From the NCBI RefSeq assembly GCF_001517625.2, contig NZ_LN999828.1, positions 1-64,000 of the forward strand: 64,000 bases of DNA, read 5' to 3'. Under the pieces are notes generated by a model. The model was not told where the DNA came from and ran no database searches. It saw only the letters and a program-made list of their open reading frames with translations. Below, in pieces: positions 28,565 to 38,128 of this stretch (position 1 is the stretch's first letter; each line of letters starts with the position of its first letter). Source of the DNA: Clostridium sp. AT4. GTDB lineage: Bacteria; Bacillota; Clostridia; Lachnospirales; Lachnospiraceae. A program made the position numbers and the translations under genes.

Positions 28565-30034
28565 ATGTTATATATAGGCATTGACCTTGGTACATCAGCA
28601 GTGAAACTGCTGCTGATGGATCAGGGCGGAACCATTCATAAAATTGTATCAAAGGAATATCCCCTGTATTTTCCTCATCCCGGCTGGTCCGAGCAGAATC
28701 CTCAGGACTGGTTTGAAAAAACTATGGAGGGAATGAAAGAGCTGACAGCAGAGTGTGACAGAACACAGATTGCAGGAATCGGATTTGGCGGCCAGATGCA
28801 CGGACTGGTGGTTCTGGACGAGATGGATCAGGTGATCCGCCCTGCGATTCTCTGGAATGACGGAAGAACAGCGAAGGAAACAGAGTATCTCAATGAAGTA
28901 ATCGGAAAAGAAGCATTATCTAAATATACAGCAAATATCGCATTTGCAGGCTTTACCGCACCGAAGCTTCTCTGGATGAAAGCAAATGAGCCGGAAAATT
29001 TTGCCCGTATCAGCAAAATTATGCTGCCCAAGGATTATCTGGCATATATGCTTACGGGAATCCATTGTACGGATTATTCTGACGCTTCAGGGATGCTGCT
29101 TTTGGATGTGGAGCATAAATGCTGGTCCAGAGAAATGATGGATATTTGCGGAGTGAAAGAAGAACAGCTTCCGCAATTGTTTGAAAGCTATGAAGTGGTT
29201 GGTTTATTGAAGAAAGAAATTGCAGACAGGCTGGGGCTTACGGAAGCGGTGAGGGTCGTAGCAGGAGCCGGAGACAATGCAGCGGCTGCTGTGGGGACTG
29301 GAACCGTCGGAGAGGGAAAATGCAATATTTCACTTGGAACTTCCGGAACTATTTTCATTTCCAGTAAAAAATTCGGAGTGGATGAACACAATGCACTGCA
29401 TTCCTTTGCTCATGCAGATGGAAGCTTCCATCTGATGGGATGTATGCTCAGTGCTGCTTCCTGCAATAAGTGGTGGATGGATGAAATTTTAAAGACAACA
29501 GAGTATGAAAGAGAGCAGGACAGTATTACAAAACTGGGTGAAAATCATGTTTACTATCTGCCCTATTTGATGGGAGAACGTTCGCCTCACAATGATCCCA
29601 AAGCAAGAGCCGCTTTTATCGGAATGACCATGGATACAGCAAGAGAGGACATGACGCAGGCTGTTTTGGAAGGTGTGGCATTTGGACTCAGAGATTCTCT
29701 GGAAGTGGCCAGAAGTCTGGGGATTCAGATTGAGCGTACCAAAATCTGCGGCGGCGGGGCAAAGAGTCTGCTGTGGAAGAAAATTATCGCGAATGTAATG
29801 AATCTGAAGGTCGATGTGATTGAAAGCGAAGAAGGCCCCGGATATGGGGGCGCTATGCTGGCAGCAGTCGGCTGCGGGGAATTTGAAACGGTGGAAGAAG
29901 CGGCAGAGAAGCTGGTGAAGATTGTTGATACCGTTGAGCCGGAGACTGGGTTGGTGGAAAAATACGAAAAGCGGTATCAGGTATTTAAGCAGATTTATCC
30001 TGCAATGAAGGGATTGTTTCAGTTGGGGATGTAA
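28565..30034 (+). CDS. xylB: Xylulokinase-like FGGY carbohydrate kinase
   Basis: 489 residues. The N-terminal ATPase phosphate-1 motif is IGIDLGTSAVKLLLMD. Next come GFGGQMHGLV and ILWNDGRT, the xylulokinase substrate signatures, with the catalytic aspartate in VAGAGDNAAAAVG. The C-terminal FGGY domain has CGGGAKSLLWKKI. It phosphorylates the ketose made by the preceding isomerase. It ends in a strong terminator. Confidence 0.9.
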   Translation: MLYIGIDLGTSAVKLLLMDQGGTIHKIVSKEYPLYFPHPGWSEQNPQDWFEKTMEGMKELTAECDRTQIAGIGFGGQMHGLVVLDEMDQVIRPAILWNDGRTAKETEYLNEVIGKEALSKYTANIAFAGFTAPKLLWMKANEPENFARISKIMLPKDYLAYMLTGIHCTDYSDASGMLLLDVEHKCWSREMMDICGVKEEQLPQLFESYEVVGLLKKEIADRLGLTEAVRVVAGAGDNAAAAVGTGTVGEGKCNISLGTSGTIFISSKKFGVDEHNALHSFAHADGSFHLMGCMLSAASCNKWWMDEILKTTEYEREQDSITKLGENHVYYLPYLMGERSPHNDPKARAAFIGMTMDTAREDMTQAVLEGVAFGLRDSLEVARSLGIQIERTKICGGGAKSLLWKKIIANVMNLKVDVIESEEGPGYGGAMLAAVGCGEFETVEEAAEKLVKIVDTVEPETGLVEKYEKRYQVFKQIYPAMKGLFQLGM

Positions 30035-30072
30035 AAAGGCCCGCGTTCCGTAAAGAGGGCGTGGAATATCAG

Positions 30073-30109
30073 GGAGTGAGCATAGGAAGGGGGATGCTCA
30101 CTCCTTTTT
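30073..30109 (+). terminator. Terminator of the isomerase-kinase operon
   Basis: GGAGTGAGCAT (30073-30083) pairs with ATGCTCACTCC (30094-30104), followed by TTTTT. Confidence 0.9.
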
Positions 30110-30152
30110 ATACTAAGAAGCTATATGAATTCAGGTTAGAAAAACTGCAGTT

Positions 30153-31889
30153 TTAAATTGGTATTCGGAAAGATATGCAAGTCCCCATTCCTTTTTTACT
30201 GTTGATTTTTAAATGTGCTTCCGGGCCGTATTTCATAACCAGACGGCTGTTTACATTAGTAAGACCAATGTTGTCGCTGTCGGGATTGTCTATTCTTTTA
30301 TAGAGTGCTGTGATTGCCTGGCGGTCCATTCCCACACCTGTGTCAATGACGGAAACGATCAGATGATTTTTTCGTCTTACAATACGAAGCTTGATAAAAC
30401 CTGAATCATCTAAGGGCTTGATGCCGTGGTACAGGCTGTTTTCAATCAGGGGCTGTAAAATCAGCCGCATTATGGGAAGATTTTCAAGGGTTTCTTCGTA
30501 TTCATAGTACAAAATATATTTGTCTTCATAGCGGCAGCGTTGAATACTGTCATATTTTTTCAGATAGTCAATCTCATCTTTTAAAGTCACCATAGAATGT
30601 GGATTCTGGAGGGAATATTTAAGAATATCTGACAGGGCCTGGATCATCTGATTCATGGCTGTGGGTTGCCCGGTATATTCTAACGCCTTGAAATCCAGAG
30701 TTTGCAGGGTGTTAAAGAGAAAATGGGGATTGATCTGCAGCTGAAGTGCCTTCATCTCCGCCAATTTCTGTTTCTGATCCTTTAGGGCCAGCTGATTTTT
30801 TAGGAAGGTCTGGTTTAAGAACAGCTGGACAATGTTGTTGAGTACCAGATCATACTCATCTCTGAGAAAGTCAGGTTTTTCCTGGCGGAATACACCGCGC
30901 TCTGCATCAGAGAATAGATTTACAAAGTAGTCGATTTGCTGAAAATTTTTTCGTGTGATGGTAAAGGCAATCCATAGGGATACAAAAACCATTGCAGCCA
31001 GCACCATGAGCAACTGCAGCAGGAGCGGATAAAAATCGCGATAATAATTGGAGTAGCTGATACAGGCGGCAATATAGGTATCACAGTCTGCTGGTATCAT
31101 TCGAGTATAGCAGGAACCATTGCTGAAAGGAAACCAGCCTTCAAAGGGGGACAGAGAAACAGAGGAGAGCTTATTTGCAAGAAGGCCGCGATCTTCATGG
31201 GTAAACTGTTTTGTTTTCCCTGCTTCTAGGAGAAAATTTCCATTCTGATCCAGGATAAAGAAAGAATCTAACTGGGAACTGGTGGTTATCAGTTGTTTGA
31301 GCTGTTCCTCATAAATATTGACCATTACTACGCCGCGAAACATATTTAATTTCTTGAAGTAGGTAAGTACAGGAATCGGTTCTGCATAGGAGTATTGGTG
31401 CATCTGTCTGCGTTCCAGCCATTGGTCTTTATCCGAAGAGTCATAGGAATCCTTCCAGCTTAAGTCGGAAAACCGGGATAATTTTACAATTCCTCCTGTG
31501 TCTGAGGTAAGAATAGAATCATAATCGTCCAGATAATAATATACGGAGGCAATATAAGGGGCATTGTTGGTGAGCGAGGTAAAATTGGAAAGGATGCTGT
31601 TGGTAAGAACTACATCCAGATAATTCGCTTTCTCATGAGAAAGGAAATTTCTCAGGGAAATAGAGAGCCTTGGATTGCGCGCCAGAATATCATACTGGGT
31701 AGCGGCAGTATCCATAACCAGAGAATAATTGTCCTTGGCCGCCTGAGCGGAGCGCTTTGCATTGGATTGAATCTCCTGTTTCTTTTCCTGAATGACAAAA
31801 AATAAAAAGAAAAGAAAAACCATTAAAAGAGGGAGCGTAATAATGGCAAAATAGTAAAAAAAACAGTTAATAAAATTGCGTTTTCTCAT
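30153..31889 (-). CDS. YesM-type sensor histidine kinase
   Basis: 578 residues. An N-terminal transmembrane helix (about 8-30), an extracytoplasmic sensor region, a second membrane helix near 300 and a HAMP-like linker are followed by the His_kinase phosphoacceptor LQINPHFLFNTLQ and a GHKL ATPase (LQPLIENSLYHG, VIDTGVGMD, IGLTNVNSRL). The start is taken as ATG 31889; a TTG nine bases upstream is possible. It pairs with the response regulator encoded 15 nt upstream and probably controls the divergent ABC/GH43 operon. Confidence 0.93.
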   Translation of the reverse strand: MRKRNFINCFFYYFAIITLPLLMVFLFFLFFVIQEKKQEIQSNAKRSAQAAKDNYSLVMDTAATQYDILARNPRLSISLRNFLSHEKANYLDVVLTNSILSNFTSLTNNAPYIASVYYYLDDYDSILTSDTGGIVKLSRFSDLSWKDSYDSSDKDQWLERRQMHQYSYAEPIPVLTYFKKLNMFRGVVMVNIYEEQLKQLITTSSQLDSFFILDQNGNFLLEAGKTKQFTHEDRGLLANKLSSVSLSPFEGWFPFSNGSCYTRMIPADCDTYIAACISYSNYYRDFYPLLLQLLMVLAAMVFVSLWIAFTITRKNFQQIDYFVNLFSDAERGVFRQEKPDFLRDEYDLVLNNIVQLFLNQTFLKNQLALKDQKQKLAEMKALQLQINPHFLFNTLQTLDFKALEYTGQPTAMNQMIQALSDILKYSLQNPHSMVTLKDEIDYLKKYDSIQRCRYEDKYILYYEYEETLENLPIMRLILQPLIENSLYHGIKPLDDSGFIKLRIVRRKNHLIVSVIDTGVGMDRQAITALYKRIDNPDSDNIGLTNVNSRLVMKYGPEAHLKINSKKGMGTCISFRIPI

Positions 31890-31904
31890 GGGAATCAATG
31901 TCCT

Positions 31905-32660
31905 TTATTTTTCGTTGCGTTTTTCCGTAACTCCGCTGCAGTTACGATATTGTGTAGGAGTCATTTTGAAATACTGGTGGAAGGCTCTGGAGAAATTCTT
32001 TGGATTATCATATCCTACTCTGTAAGCAATTTCATACTGCTTGAAATGGATGTCCTTTAACATATTGGCAGCATGTTCCATACGGCTTTTGAGAAGATAA
32101 TCGGAGAAGCTAAGAGCCGAGTGATCTTTCATCAGCCGAGAAAGATAATTGGGGCTTAGAGATACCAGACGGGCCGCCTGCTCTAAGCTGGCAGTTTGGT
32201 ATTCCTGATCCAGATAGCTGGTAACAGTGTTGATAATTTTTTCGTAGTAACTTAAATTTTCCTCTTCAGGTTGTGCCGGTCCTTTTTCCATGTCCAGAGT
32301 TTCCCGGATTCTGGTGAGGCAGTCAGAGAGATCCTCATATTTCACAGGCTTTAAAAGATAATCGGAAACCCCGTTTTTCATGGCTTGACGGGCATAGTTA
32401 AAATCCTGATAACCGCTGAAAAATACCATTTTTACGGGCTTTTTTGGCAGAAGCAACCGGGACAGCTCCAGACCATCCATAATGGGCATCCGTATATCGG
32501 AGAGAACCAGATCTACTGGATTTTCTATGGCGAAATCCAAGGCCTCTTTTCCATTAGAACAAACTGCAGCGATTTCAAATCCCAGCTGATTCCATGGGAA
32601 GAGATTGGCCAGTCCGCTTCGTATTTTCGCTTCGTCGTCTGCAATGATTACTTGGTACAT
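31905..32660 (-). CDS. YesN-type response regulator (REC plus AraC DNA-binding domain)
   Basis: 251 residues. The receiver domain (about 1-120) has the DDE pocket in IIADDEAKIRSG, phosphoacceptor LVLSDIRMPIMDG and the late lysine in LLKPVKYEDL. The C-terminal AraC domain (about 150-245) includes LEQAARLVSLSPNYLSRLMK and IAYRVGYDNPKNFSRAF. It is cotranscribed with the sensor kinase and divergent from the sugar importer operon. Confidence 0.94.
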   Translation of the reverse strand: MYQVIIADDEAKIRSGLANLFPWNQLGFEIAAVCSNGKEALDFAIENPVDLVLSDIRMPIMDGLELSRLLLPKKPVKMVFFSGYQDFNYARQAMKNGVSDYLLKPVKYEDLSDCLTRIRETLDMEKGPAQPEEENLSYYEKIINTVTSYLDQEYQTASLEQAARLVSLSPNYLSRLMKDHSALSFSDYLLKSRMEHAANMLKDIHFKQYEIAYRVGYDNPKNFSRAFHQYFKMTPTQYRNCSGVTEKRNEK

Positions 32661-32788
32661 AGATCGTGTCCTTTCTTAAACAAAATGTGTGTTTTGAAAA
32701 CAAGCTTTTGAAGGAGCTGTATAGCCGAGGTATTGTGTAATTATATTATATAAAATCTTCACAGAAAAATCATCTGTAAAACATTTTT

Positions 32789-32809
32789 TGAACCATAGAT
32801 CGTGGTTCA
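32789..32809. promoter_or_regulatory. Inverted repeat in the divergent regulatory region
   Basis: TGAACCA (32789-32795) and TGGTTCA (32803-32809) flank a 7-nt centre, between the two-component genes and the ABC operon. A candidate binding site for the YesN-type regulator. Confidence 0.5.
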
Positions 32810-32869
32810 GGAAGAAAAATCATAGAAAATGATACCGATTAGGATGTTTGGTTAAACAGAGATACCTTT

Positions 32870-32914
32870 TGTTAAGCTTAGTTTCTTAACAGAAGTGTTT
32901 TTTTTATGTACAAT
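32870..32914 (+). promoter_or_regulatory. Promoter of the sugar ABC/GH43 operon with overlapping inverted repeat
   Basis: TTAACA (32886-32891) and TACAAT (32909-32914) are separated by 17 nt. TGTTAAG (32870-32876) and CTTAACA (32885-32891) form an inverted repeat that covers the -35 box, so it can act as an operator. The ATG of the binding-protein gene follows about 70 nt later. Confidence 0.65.
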
Positions 32915-32984
32915 AAAGGCAGTCAAATGAGGAAGAGACAAAATGTAAACAAAGCGTGAAAGCAAATATGGGAGGTATGGCAAC

Positions 32985-34343
32985 ATGAAACATGGAAAAA
33001 AGCTTACAGGTCTTGTGATGGCGGGGATAATGACGGCTGGTGTTCTTACAGGTTGTACCAATGAACCGTCGGCAAACACTGCTTCTGATACCAAAACGGA
33101 AGATCAGAGTGCGAAGAGTGAGACTGCTTCTCAAGAGCAGATTACACTGCGTTTTATGTGGTGGGGCGGCGATGAGAGAAATGAGGCAACGCTGGCAGTA
33201 ATTGACCAGTACCAGAAGCTTCATCCCGAGATCAGAATTGAGGCTGAGATGAACTCAGATCAGGGTTACATTGATAAGGTTTCTACCATGCTGGCAAACG
33301 GTACTGCACCGGATATTATGCAGCAGAATGTGGATTCTTTGCCGGATTTTGTGTCAAGAGGTGATTTCTTTGTGGATTTTTATGAGTACAAGGATATTTT
33401 TGATACATCCGGTTTTGATAAAAACTTTATTGATCAGTTTGGTACATTTGATGGAAAGCTGTTAGCACTTCCAACCGGTATGTCCTGTCTGGCAACTGTG
33501 GCTAACACAGAGGCTGCGGATGTCTGTGGTGTGGATCTGTCAAAACAGATCACATGGGAGAGTATGTTAGAGGACGGCAAGAAGCTTCATGCAGAAAATC
33601 CAGAGTACTACTATATGAACGTAGATACCCATATTTTATGTGAGTATGTACTGCGGCCTTATCTTCGTCAGAAAACAGGAAATTCCTTTATTATCGACAG
33701 TGAAAAGAAGCTTGGATTTACAAGGGATGAACTCGTAGAGGCTCTTACATACATTAAGGATTGCTATGATTGGGGTGTATTTGAGCCTGCTGAGGACAGT
33801 GCTACATTTAAAGGACAGATTCATACGAATCCAAAATGGATGAATGGAAAGTTTGTATTCGGTTATGGTGCATCCTCTAACATTAATTTGCTGATGGATG
33901 CTATTTCTGAAGCGGAGTGTACGGTTGTGCAGATGCCAATGGCAGATGACCGCATTAATGATGGTTTCTTTGCAGATACGCCACAGTATATGACCGTAAA
34001 TAAGAATTCGCCCCATGCAAAAGAGGCCGTGGAATTCTTAAACTACTTCTATAATAATGAAACTGCCCAGGAGACATTAAAGGATGTAAGAAGTATTCCG
34101 CCAACTACAACTGGCAGAAGCTTATGTGCAGATAAGGGGCTGTTAGATGAGACTGTGGTAAAGGCTGTCGATTTGTCTGCAGGATTAAATGGAAAGAGTG
34201 ACAAGGGGTATACCACAAGTGCCGAGGTTTACGCGATTCAGGAGGAAATAGTAGAAAGCATTGCTTACGGACAGAGCACTCCTGAAGAGGCAGCGGATAA
34301 TGCCATTGAACTCTTAAATGATTATCTGAGTGCTTTGGATTAA
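32985..34343 (+). CDS. Sugar ABC transporter substrate-binding lipoprotein (family 1)
   Basis: 452 residues. Signal peptide with lipobox VLTGCTN (acylated cysteine near 24), then a mature SBP_bac_1 fold: LRFMWWGGDERNEATLAVIDQYQKLHPEI, DIMQQNVDSLPDF and the C-terminal APDI/NYFYNN patterns of carbohydrate binders. It delivers an oligosaccharide to the two permeases that follow. No ATPase is encoded here, so a shared MsmK/UgpC-type ATPase elsewhere is expected. Confidence 0.93.
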   Translation: MKHGKKLTGLVMAGIMTAGVLTGCTNEPSANTASDTKTEDQSAKSETASQEQITLRFMWWGGDERNEATLAVIDQYQKLHPEIRIEAEMNSDQGYIDKVSTMLANGTAPDIMQQNVDSLPDFVSRGDFFVDFYEYKDIFDTSGFDKNFIDQFGTFDGKLLALPTGMSCLATVANTEAADVCGVDLSKQITWESMLEDGKKLHAENPEYYYMNVDTHILCEYVLRPYLRQKTGNSFIIDSEKKLGFTRDELVEALTYIKDCYDWGVFEPAEDSATFKGQIHTNPKWMNGKFVFGYGASSNINLLMDAISEAECTVVQMPMADDRINDGFFADTPQYMTVNKNSPHAKEAVEFLNYFYNNETAQETLKDVRSIPPTTTGRSLCADKGLLDETVVKAVDLSAGLNGKSDKGYTTSAEVYAIQEEIVESIAYGQSTPEEAADNAIELLNDYLSALD

Positions 34344-34389
34344 CAGTAAAAAGCAGCAACGGAAATATGAGATAAAAAGGATCTGCAGG

Positions 34390-34414
34390 CGGCTCGGGTA
34401 TCATTCCCGGGCCG
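34390..34414 (+). other. Intercistronic stem-loop between binding-protein and permease genes
   Basis: GGCTCGGG (34391-34398) pairs with CCCGGGCC (34406-34413) around a 7-nt loop without a strong T tract. Such structures often stabilise the upstream binding-protein mRNA and reduce permease expression. Confidence 0.55.
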
Positions 34415-34436
34415 TTTCAGGGATAAGGAGGACAAG

Positions 34437-35348
34437 ATGGCAAAAAAAGGCGCAAAGTCAGGATCCATGCACGGAGGCTGGACCAAACGGAATAAGATTG
34501 GATTCATGTATGTGAGTATCTGGATATTCGGATTTCTGTTATTCCAGCTGTATCCATTTATTTGCTCCCTGGTGTATTCATTTACAGATTATGATATTTT
34601 CAGCAAGCCGGAATTTGTGGGATTTGCTAATTATATAAAGCTTTTTACGAAAGATAAGGAATTTTGGAATTCACTAATTGTTACTTTGAAATATACGTTC
34701 ATTACAGTACCTGGAAAGGTTGTACTTGCTCTGATCATTGCAGTAATCTTAAATAAAAACTTAAAGGGGATTAATTTTATTCGTACAGTATATTATATTC
34801 CGTCCCTGCTCAGCGGTTCCGTAGCTGTGGCAATTTTGTGGAAGGTGCTGTTTATGAACGATGGTTTTGTAAATAGTCTTCTGGGCTGTTTTAATATTGA
34901 ACCAGTGAAATGGCTGGGGACACCAGATATGGCGTTAGTTACCATATGTATGCTGGAGATCTGGCAGTTCGGTTCCTCCATGGTATTGTTTCTTTCAGCC
35001 TTAAAACAGGTTCCGCAGTCACTTTACGAGGCTGCCAGAATTGATGGGGCATCCAAACCGAGAATGTTTTTCAAGATCACCCTCCCTATGATTACCTCCA
35101 TCGCATTTTTCAATATTATTATGCAGCTGATTACTGCCCTGCAGAATTTCACCTCTGCTTTTGTAGTTACGAACGGAGGACCAAACAAAGGTACCTACGT
35201 TCTGGGTATGAAGTTGTATACAGATGCTTTTAAATATTTCAAGATGGGGTATGCATGTGCCACTTCCTGGATTCTGTTCATTGTGATCCTGATCATGACG
35301 GCAGTGCTGTTTGCTACTTCAAAGAAGTGGGTTTATTATGATAATTAG
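34437..35348 (+). CDS. Sugar ABC transporter permease (MalF/MsmF type)
   Basis: 303 residues with six predicted membrane helices. The cytoplasmic EAA loop EAARIDGASKPRMFFKITLPM lies near residue 205. ATG is preceded by AAGGAGGACAAG. It forms the channel with the next gene. Confidence 0.93.
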   Translation: MAKKGAKSGSMHGGWTKRNKIGFMYVSIWIFGFLLFQLYPFICSLVYSFTDYDIFSKPEFVGFANYIKLFTKDKEFWNSLIVTLKYTFITVPGKVVLALIIAVILNKNLKGINFIRTVYYIPSLLSGSVAVAILWKVLFMNDGFVNSLLGCFNIEPVKWLGTPDMALVTICMLEIWQFGSSMVLFLSALKQVPQSLYEAARIDGASKPRMFFKITLPMITSIAFFNIIMQLITALQNFTSAFVVTNGGPNKGTYVLGMKLYTDAFKYFKMGYACATSWILFIVILIMTAVLFATSKKWVYYDN

Positions 35349-35357
35349 GAGGAAGCC

Positions 35358-36197
35358 ATGAGAGAGAAAAGAATAAAAAATGGGTTTACCTACACCTTTC
35401 TGGCTATCGGCGGTGTAGCTATGCTCTTTCCGGTTATATGGATGTTTTTTGCCTGTTTTAAGACAAACAATGAAATTTTTGGAAGTCTGCGCCTTCTGCC
35501 AGAGAGATGGGTGATTGAAGCATTTGTGAAAGGATGGAAGACAACGGGAACTTATACCTATGCTCAGTATTTTATCAATACGTTTGCTTTGGTGGTTCCT
35601 ACAACCTTTTTGACTTTGGTATCCTGTTCTATTGTGGCTTATGGTTTTGCACGTTTCGATTTTCCAGGAAACAAGGCGCTGTTTATGGTGCTGATAGCAA
35701 CTCTGATGCTGCCAAATGCTGTTATTATCATTCCGCGCTATGCCTTGTTTAACAAGCTGGGCTGGCTGGATTCCTATATGACCTTTTATGCTCCCGCAGC
35801 AGTAGCATGCTATCCGTTTTTTGTGTTTATGATGGTGCAGTTTTTAAGAGGACTTCCCAGAGATCTGGATGAATCTGCTTATATTGACGGCTGTGGTCCT
35901 TTCCAGTGTTTTATGAAGATTCTTCTTCCATTGTTAAAGCCGGCCCTGTTTTCAGCAGGACTGTTCCAGTTCCTTTGGACATGGAATGATTTCTTCAATA
36001 CCAATATTTATATTAATACTGTATCCAAGTTTCCACTGTCTCTGGCTCTTAGAGTCAGCATTGACGTAACATCCAATATTCAGTGGAACCAGGTTATGGC
36101 CATGGCGCTGGTATCTGTAATTCCGTTGATCATTCTGTTTTTTGCAGCCCAGAAGTATTTTGTAGAGGGAATTGCTACTTCTGGTCTGAAAGGGTAA
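35358..36197 (+). CDS. Sugar ABC transporter permease (MalG/MsmG type)
   Basis: 279 residues. The EAA-loop motif ESAYIDGCGPFQCFMKILLPL lies near residue 175, with an N-terminal membrane helix (about 12-32). It starts 9 nt after its partner with AGGAGGAAGCC as ribosome-binding site. Confidence 0.93.
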   Translation: MREKRIKNGFTYTFLAIGGVAMLFPVIWMFFACFKTNNEIFGSLRLLPERWVIEAFVKGWKTTGTYTYAQYFINTFALVVPTTFLTLVSCSIVAYGFARFDFPGNKALFMVLIATLMLPNAVIIIPRYALFNKLGWLDSYMTFYAPAAVACYPFFVFMMVQFLRGLPRDLDESAYIDGCGPFQCFMKILLPLLKPALFSAGLFQFLWTWNDFFNTNIYINTVSKFPLSLALRVSIDVTSNIQWNQVMAMALVSVIPLIILFFAAQKYFVEGIATSGLKG

Positions 36198-36206
36198 AGG
36201 AGGAAA

Positions 36207-37727
36207 TTGAATATGCAGCAATATCAGAATCCAATTTTATATGCTGATTATTCTGATCCGGATGTAATTCGGGTCGGAGAAGACTATTATATGGTGTCAT
36301 CTTCATTTACCTACCTTCCAGGAGTGCCTTTGCTGCATTCAAAGGATCTGGTACATTGGGAGCTGATTAACCATTGTGTTTCCTCACTTCCTTTTGAAAA
36401 ATATGATTTTCCTTCTCATGGATCAGGTACATGGGCATCTTCGATCCGGTACCATGAGGGAACTTTCTTCGTATTCATTCCTTTAGTAGATGAGGGCATT
36501 CTGGTAGCCCGTTCCAGAGATCCCTATGGGGAATTTGAACTGAATCTTCTGTGTAAGTCTAAGGGATGGATCGATCCATGTCCGTTCTGGGATGAAGATG
36601 GGAAGGCATATATGGTTTTTGCCTATGCTAAAAGTCGTTGTGGAATGAAACACCGCCTCTCTATGGTGGAAATAGATCCCAACTGCCGTGGTTTGCTTTC
36701 TGAACCAAAACTGATTTTCGACGGAGAACAGATAGCTCCTACCACAGAGGGGCCGAAGATGTATAAAAAAAATGGATATTATTATATTCTTATGCCTTCC
36801 GGCGGAGTGGAAGATGGATGGCAGTCTTGCCTTCGTTCTCGTTCCGTTTATGGACCGTATGAGTACAAAATTGTAATGCATCAGGGAAATTCAGCAGTTA
36901 ATGGCCCTCATCAGGGCGGATGGGTTACTTCCTCAGATGGACGAGACTGGTTTATTCATTTTCAGGATGTGATCGAACTGGGACGCATCGTTCATCTTCA
37001 GCCTATGTGTTTTGCAGATGGATGGCCGTTCATTGGTCAGGATCAAAATGGGGATGGAATTGGGGAACCAGTGGAAAGCTGGTATATGCCAGAAGAGGAT
37101 ATGCCGTCATATGCCATTGCCCAGTCGGATGATTTTGAGGAAAAACATCTGGGACTTCAATGGCAGTGGCAGGCTAATCCAAACAGTGCTTACTATTCAC
37201 TGACGGACCGACCAGGTTATTTAAGGCTTTTTTGCTGGAAAAATCCGGAGCGGGAGAATTATTTGTGGTACGCGCCCAATGTGTTGACTCAGATCCCACA
37301 GAAAAAAGAGCTGACCATGACAGTTAAGATGGAGCTTACAGGGAAAGAAGCGGGAGACTTCGGTGGGATAGGAGTGGAAGGACATATCTATGGATATGCC
37401 GGACTCTACAGTACAGGAGAGAAGATGGAGATTCGCTGTTATAGGGGAATTGTTACAGAAAAAATGTTCCATGGAGAGGCAGAAGAGAGGCTTGTGTTCT
37501 CCAGTAAACTGGAAGGAAATGTATTATGGCTTTCCATGAGTTTATCAGACGATAAAACCTACAAATTTTCGTATTCCACGGATGGTGTGCATTTTACACA
37601 GATTCAAGAGAAATTTCCGCTGAGCCGGGCTACCTGGACGGGGGCAAAGCTTTGCCTGTGGTCCTGTTCCAAAGAAAATAAGAACTCAGAGGGATATTGT
37701 GATTATGAGTATGTGACGATTGTCTGA
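36207..37727 (+). CDS. GH43 family glycoside hydrolase (beta-xylosidase / arabinofuranosidase type)
   Basis: 506 residues, no signal peptide, so cytoplasmic. The five-bladed propeller (about 1-300) shows the catalytic base in YADYSDPDVIRVG (Asp near 13), the pKa-modulating Asp in WIDPCPFWDEDGKAY and the acid Glu in TTEGPKMYKKNGYYYI. The C-terminal beta-sandwich (about 310-506) resembles the beta-xylosidase C2/DUF1349 type. It would hydrolyse the imported xylo- or arabino-oligosaccharide. It ends 76 nt before a strong terminator. Confidence 0.92.
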   Translation: MNMQQYQNPILYADYSDPDVIRVGEDYYMVSSSFTYLPGVPLLHSKDLVHWELINHCVSSLPFEKYDFPSHGSGTWASSIRYHEGTFFVFIPLVDEGILVARSRDPYGEFELNLLCKSKGWIDPCPFWDEDGKAYMVFAYAKSRCGMKHRLSMVEIDPNCRGLLSEPKLIFDGEQIAPTTEGPKMYKKNGYYYILMPSGGVEDGWQSCLRSRSVYGPYEYKIVMHQGNSAVNGPHQGGWVTSSDGRDWFIHFQDVIELGRIVHLQPMCFADGWPFIGQDQNGDGIGEPVESWYMPEEDMPSYAIAQSDDFEEKHLGLQWQWQANPNSAYYSLTDRPGYLRLFCWKNPERENYLWYAPNVLTQIPQKKELTMTVKMELTGKEAGDFGGIGVEGHIYGYAGLYSTGEKMEIRCYRGIVTEKMFHGEAEERLVFSSKLEGNVLWLSMSLSDDKTYKFSYSTDGVHFTQIQEKFPLSRATWTGAKLCLWSCSKENKNSEGYCDYEYVTIV

Positions 37728-37802
37728 TATATGAATTTCAAAAACTGGAAACTGAAAGTTTGCTGTGTTTTGCGGCGGTTTTCATTGATTGGTTTTATTT
37801 GA

Positions 37803-37862
37803 GCAGCTTCGGTTATAATGTTACCTTATCAGGAACAACGTTATAACCGAAGCTGCAGTTTT
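37803..37862 (+). terminator. Terminator of the ABC/GH43 operon
   Basis: A perfect 16-bp stem (37803-37818 with 37841-37856) extends by four further pairs and is followed by TTTTTT. The remaining 37863-38066 contains no gene that can be supported. Confidence 0.9.
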
Positions 37863-38066
37863 TTAGTATTTTGTAGTACTCATGTTTTTTTGCAGCATTT
37901 TTTTTGATGCAGAGTCTGGCTGAGAAATGGTAAGCGTTGTATTTATGAAAACAGGGATTTAAACCAATATGAAAAACCAGAATATTGAAATATTGCAATC
38001 TTTTATAGGGAATGGTAAGATATATTTAAAATAGATGCAGGCAAATGAAAATTAGCGAAAGGGTAA

Positions 38067-38106
38067 TCAAAAAAATAAGAGCTTTCGATGACAAAAATCA
38101 TCGAAA
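38067..38106 (-). terminator. Terminator of the tRNA-Pro gene
   Basis: On the minus strand TTTCGATGA and TCATCGAAA form a 9-bp stem (38083-38091 with 38098-38106), followed by GCTCTTATTTTTTT. Confidence 0.75.
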
Positions 38107-38128
38107 ACCCTTGATTTTAAAGGAAAAA

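Noticed and set aside
25323-30109. Repeat family formed by the similar terminators at 25323 and 30073
   Set aside because: Both are simple GGAGTGAG/CTCACTCC hairpins placed right after stop codons; this is ordinary terminator similarity, with no sign of a mobile repeat.
37863-38066. Possible small gene on the minus strand (61 codons)
   Set aside because: AT-rich, no ribosome-binding site or recognisable motif, and it overlaps the operon terminator.
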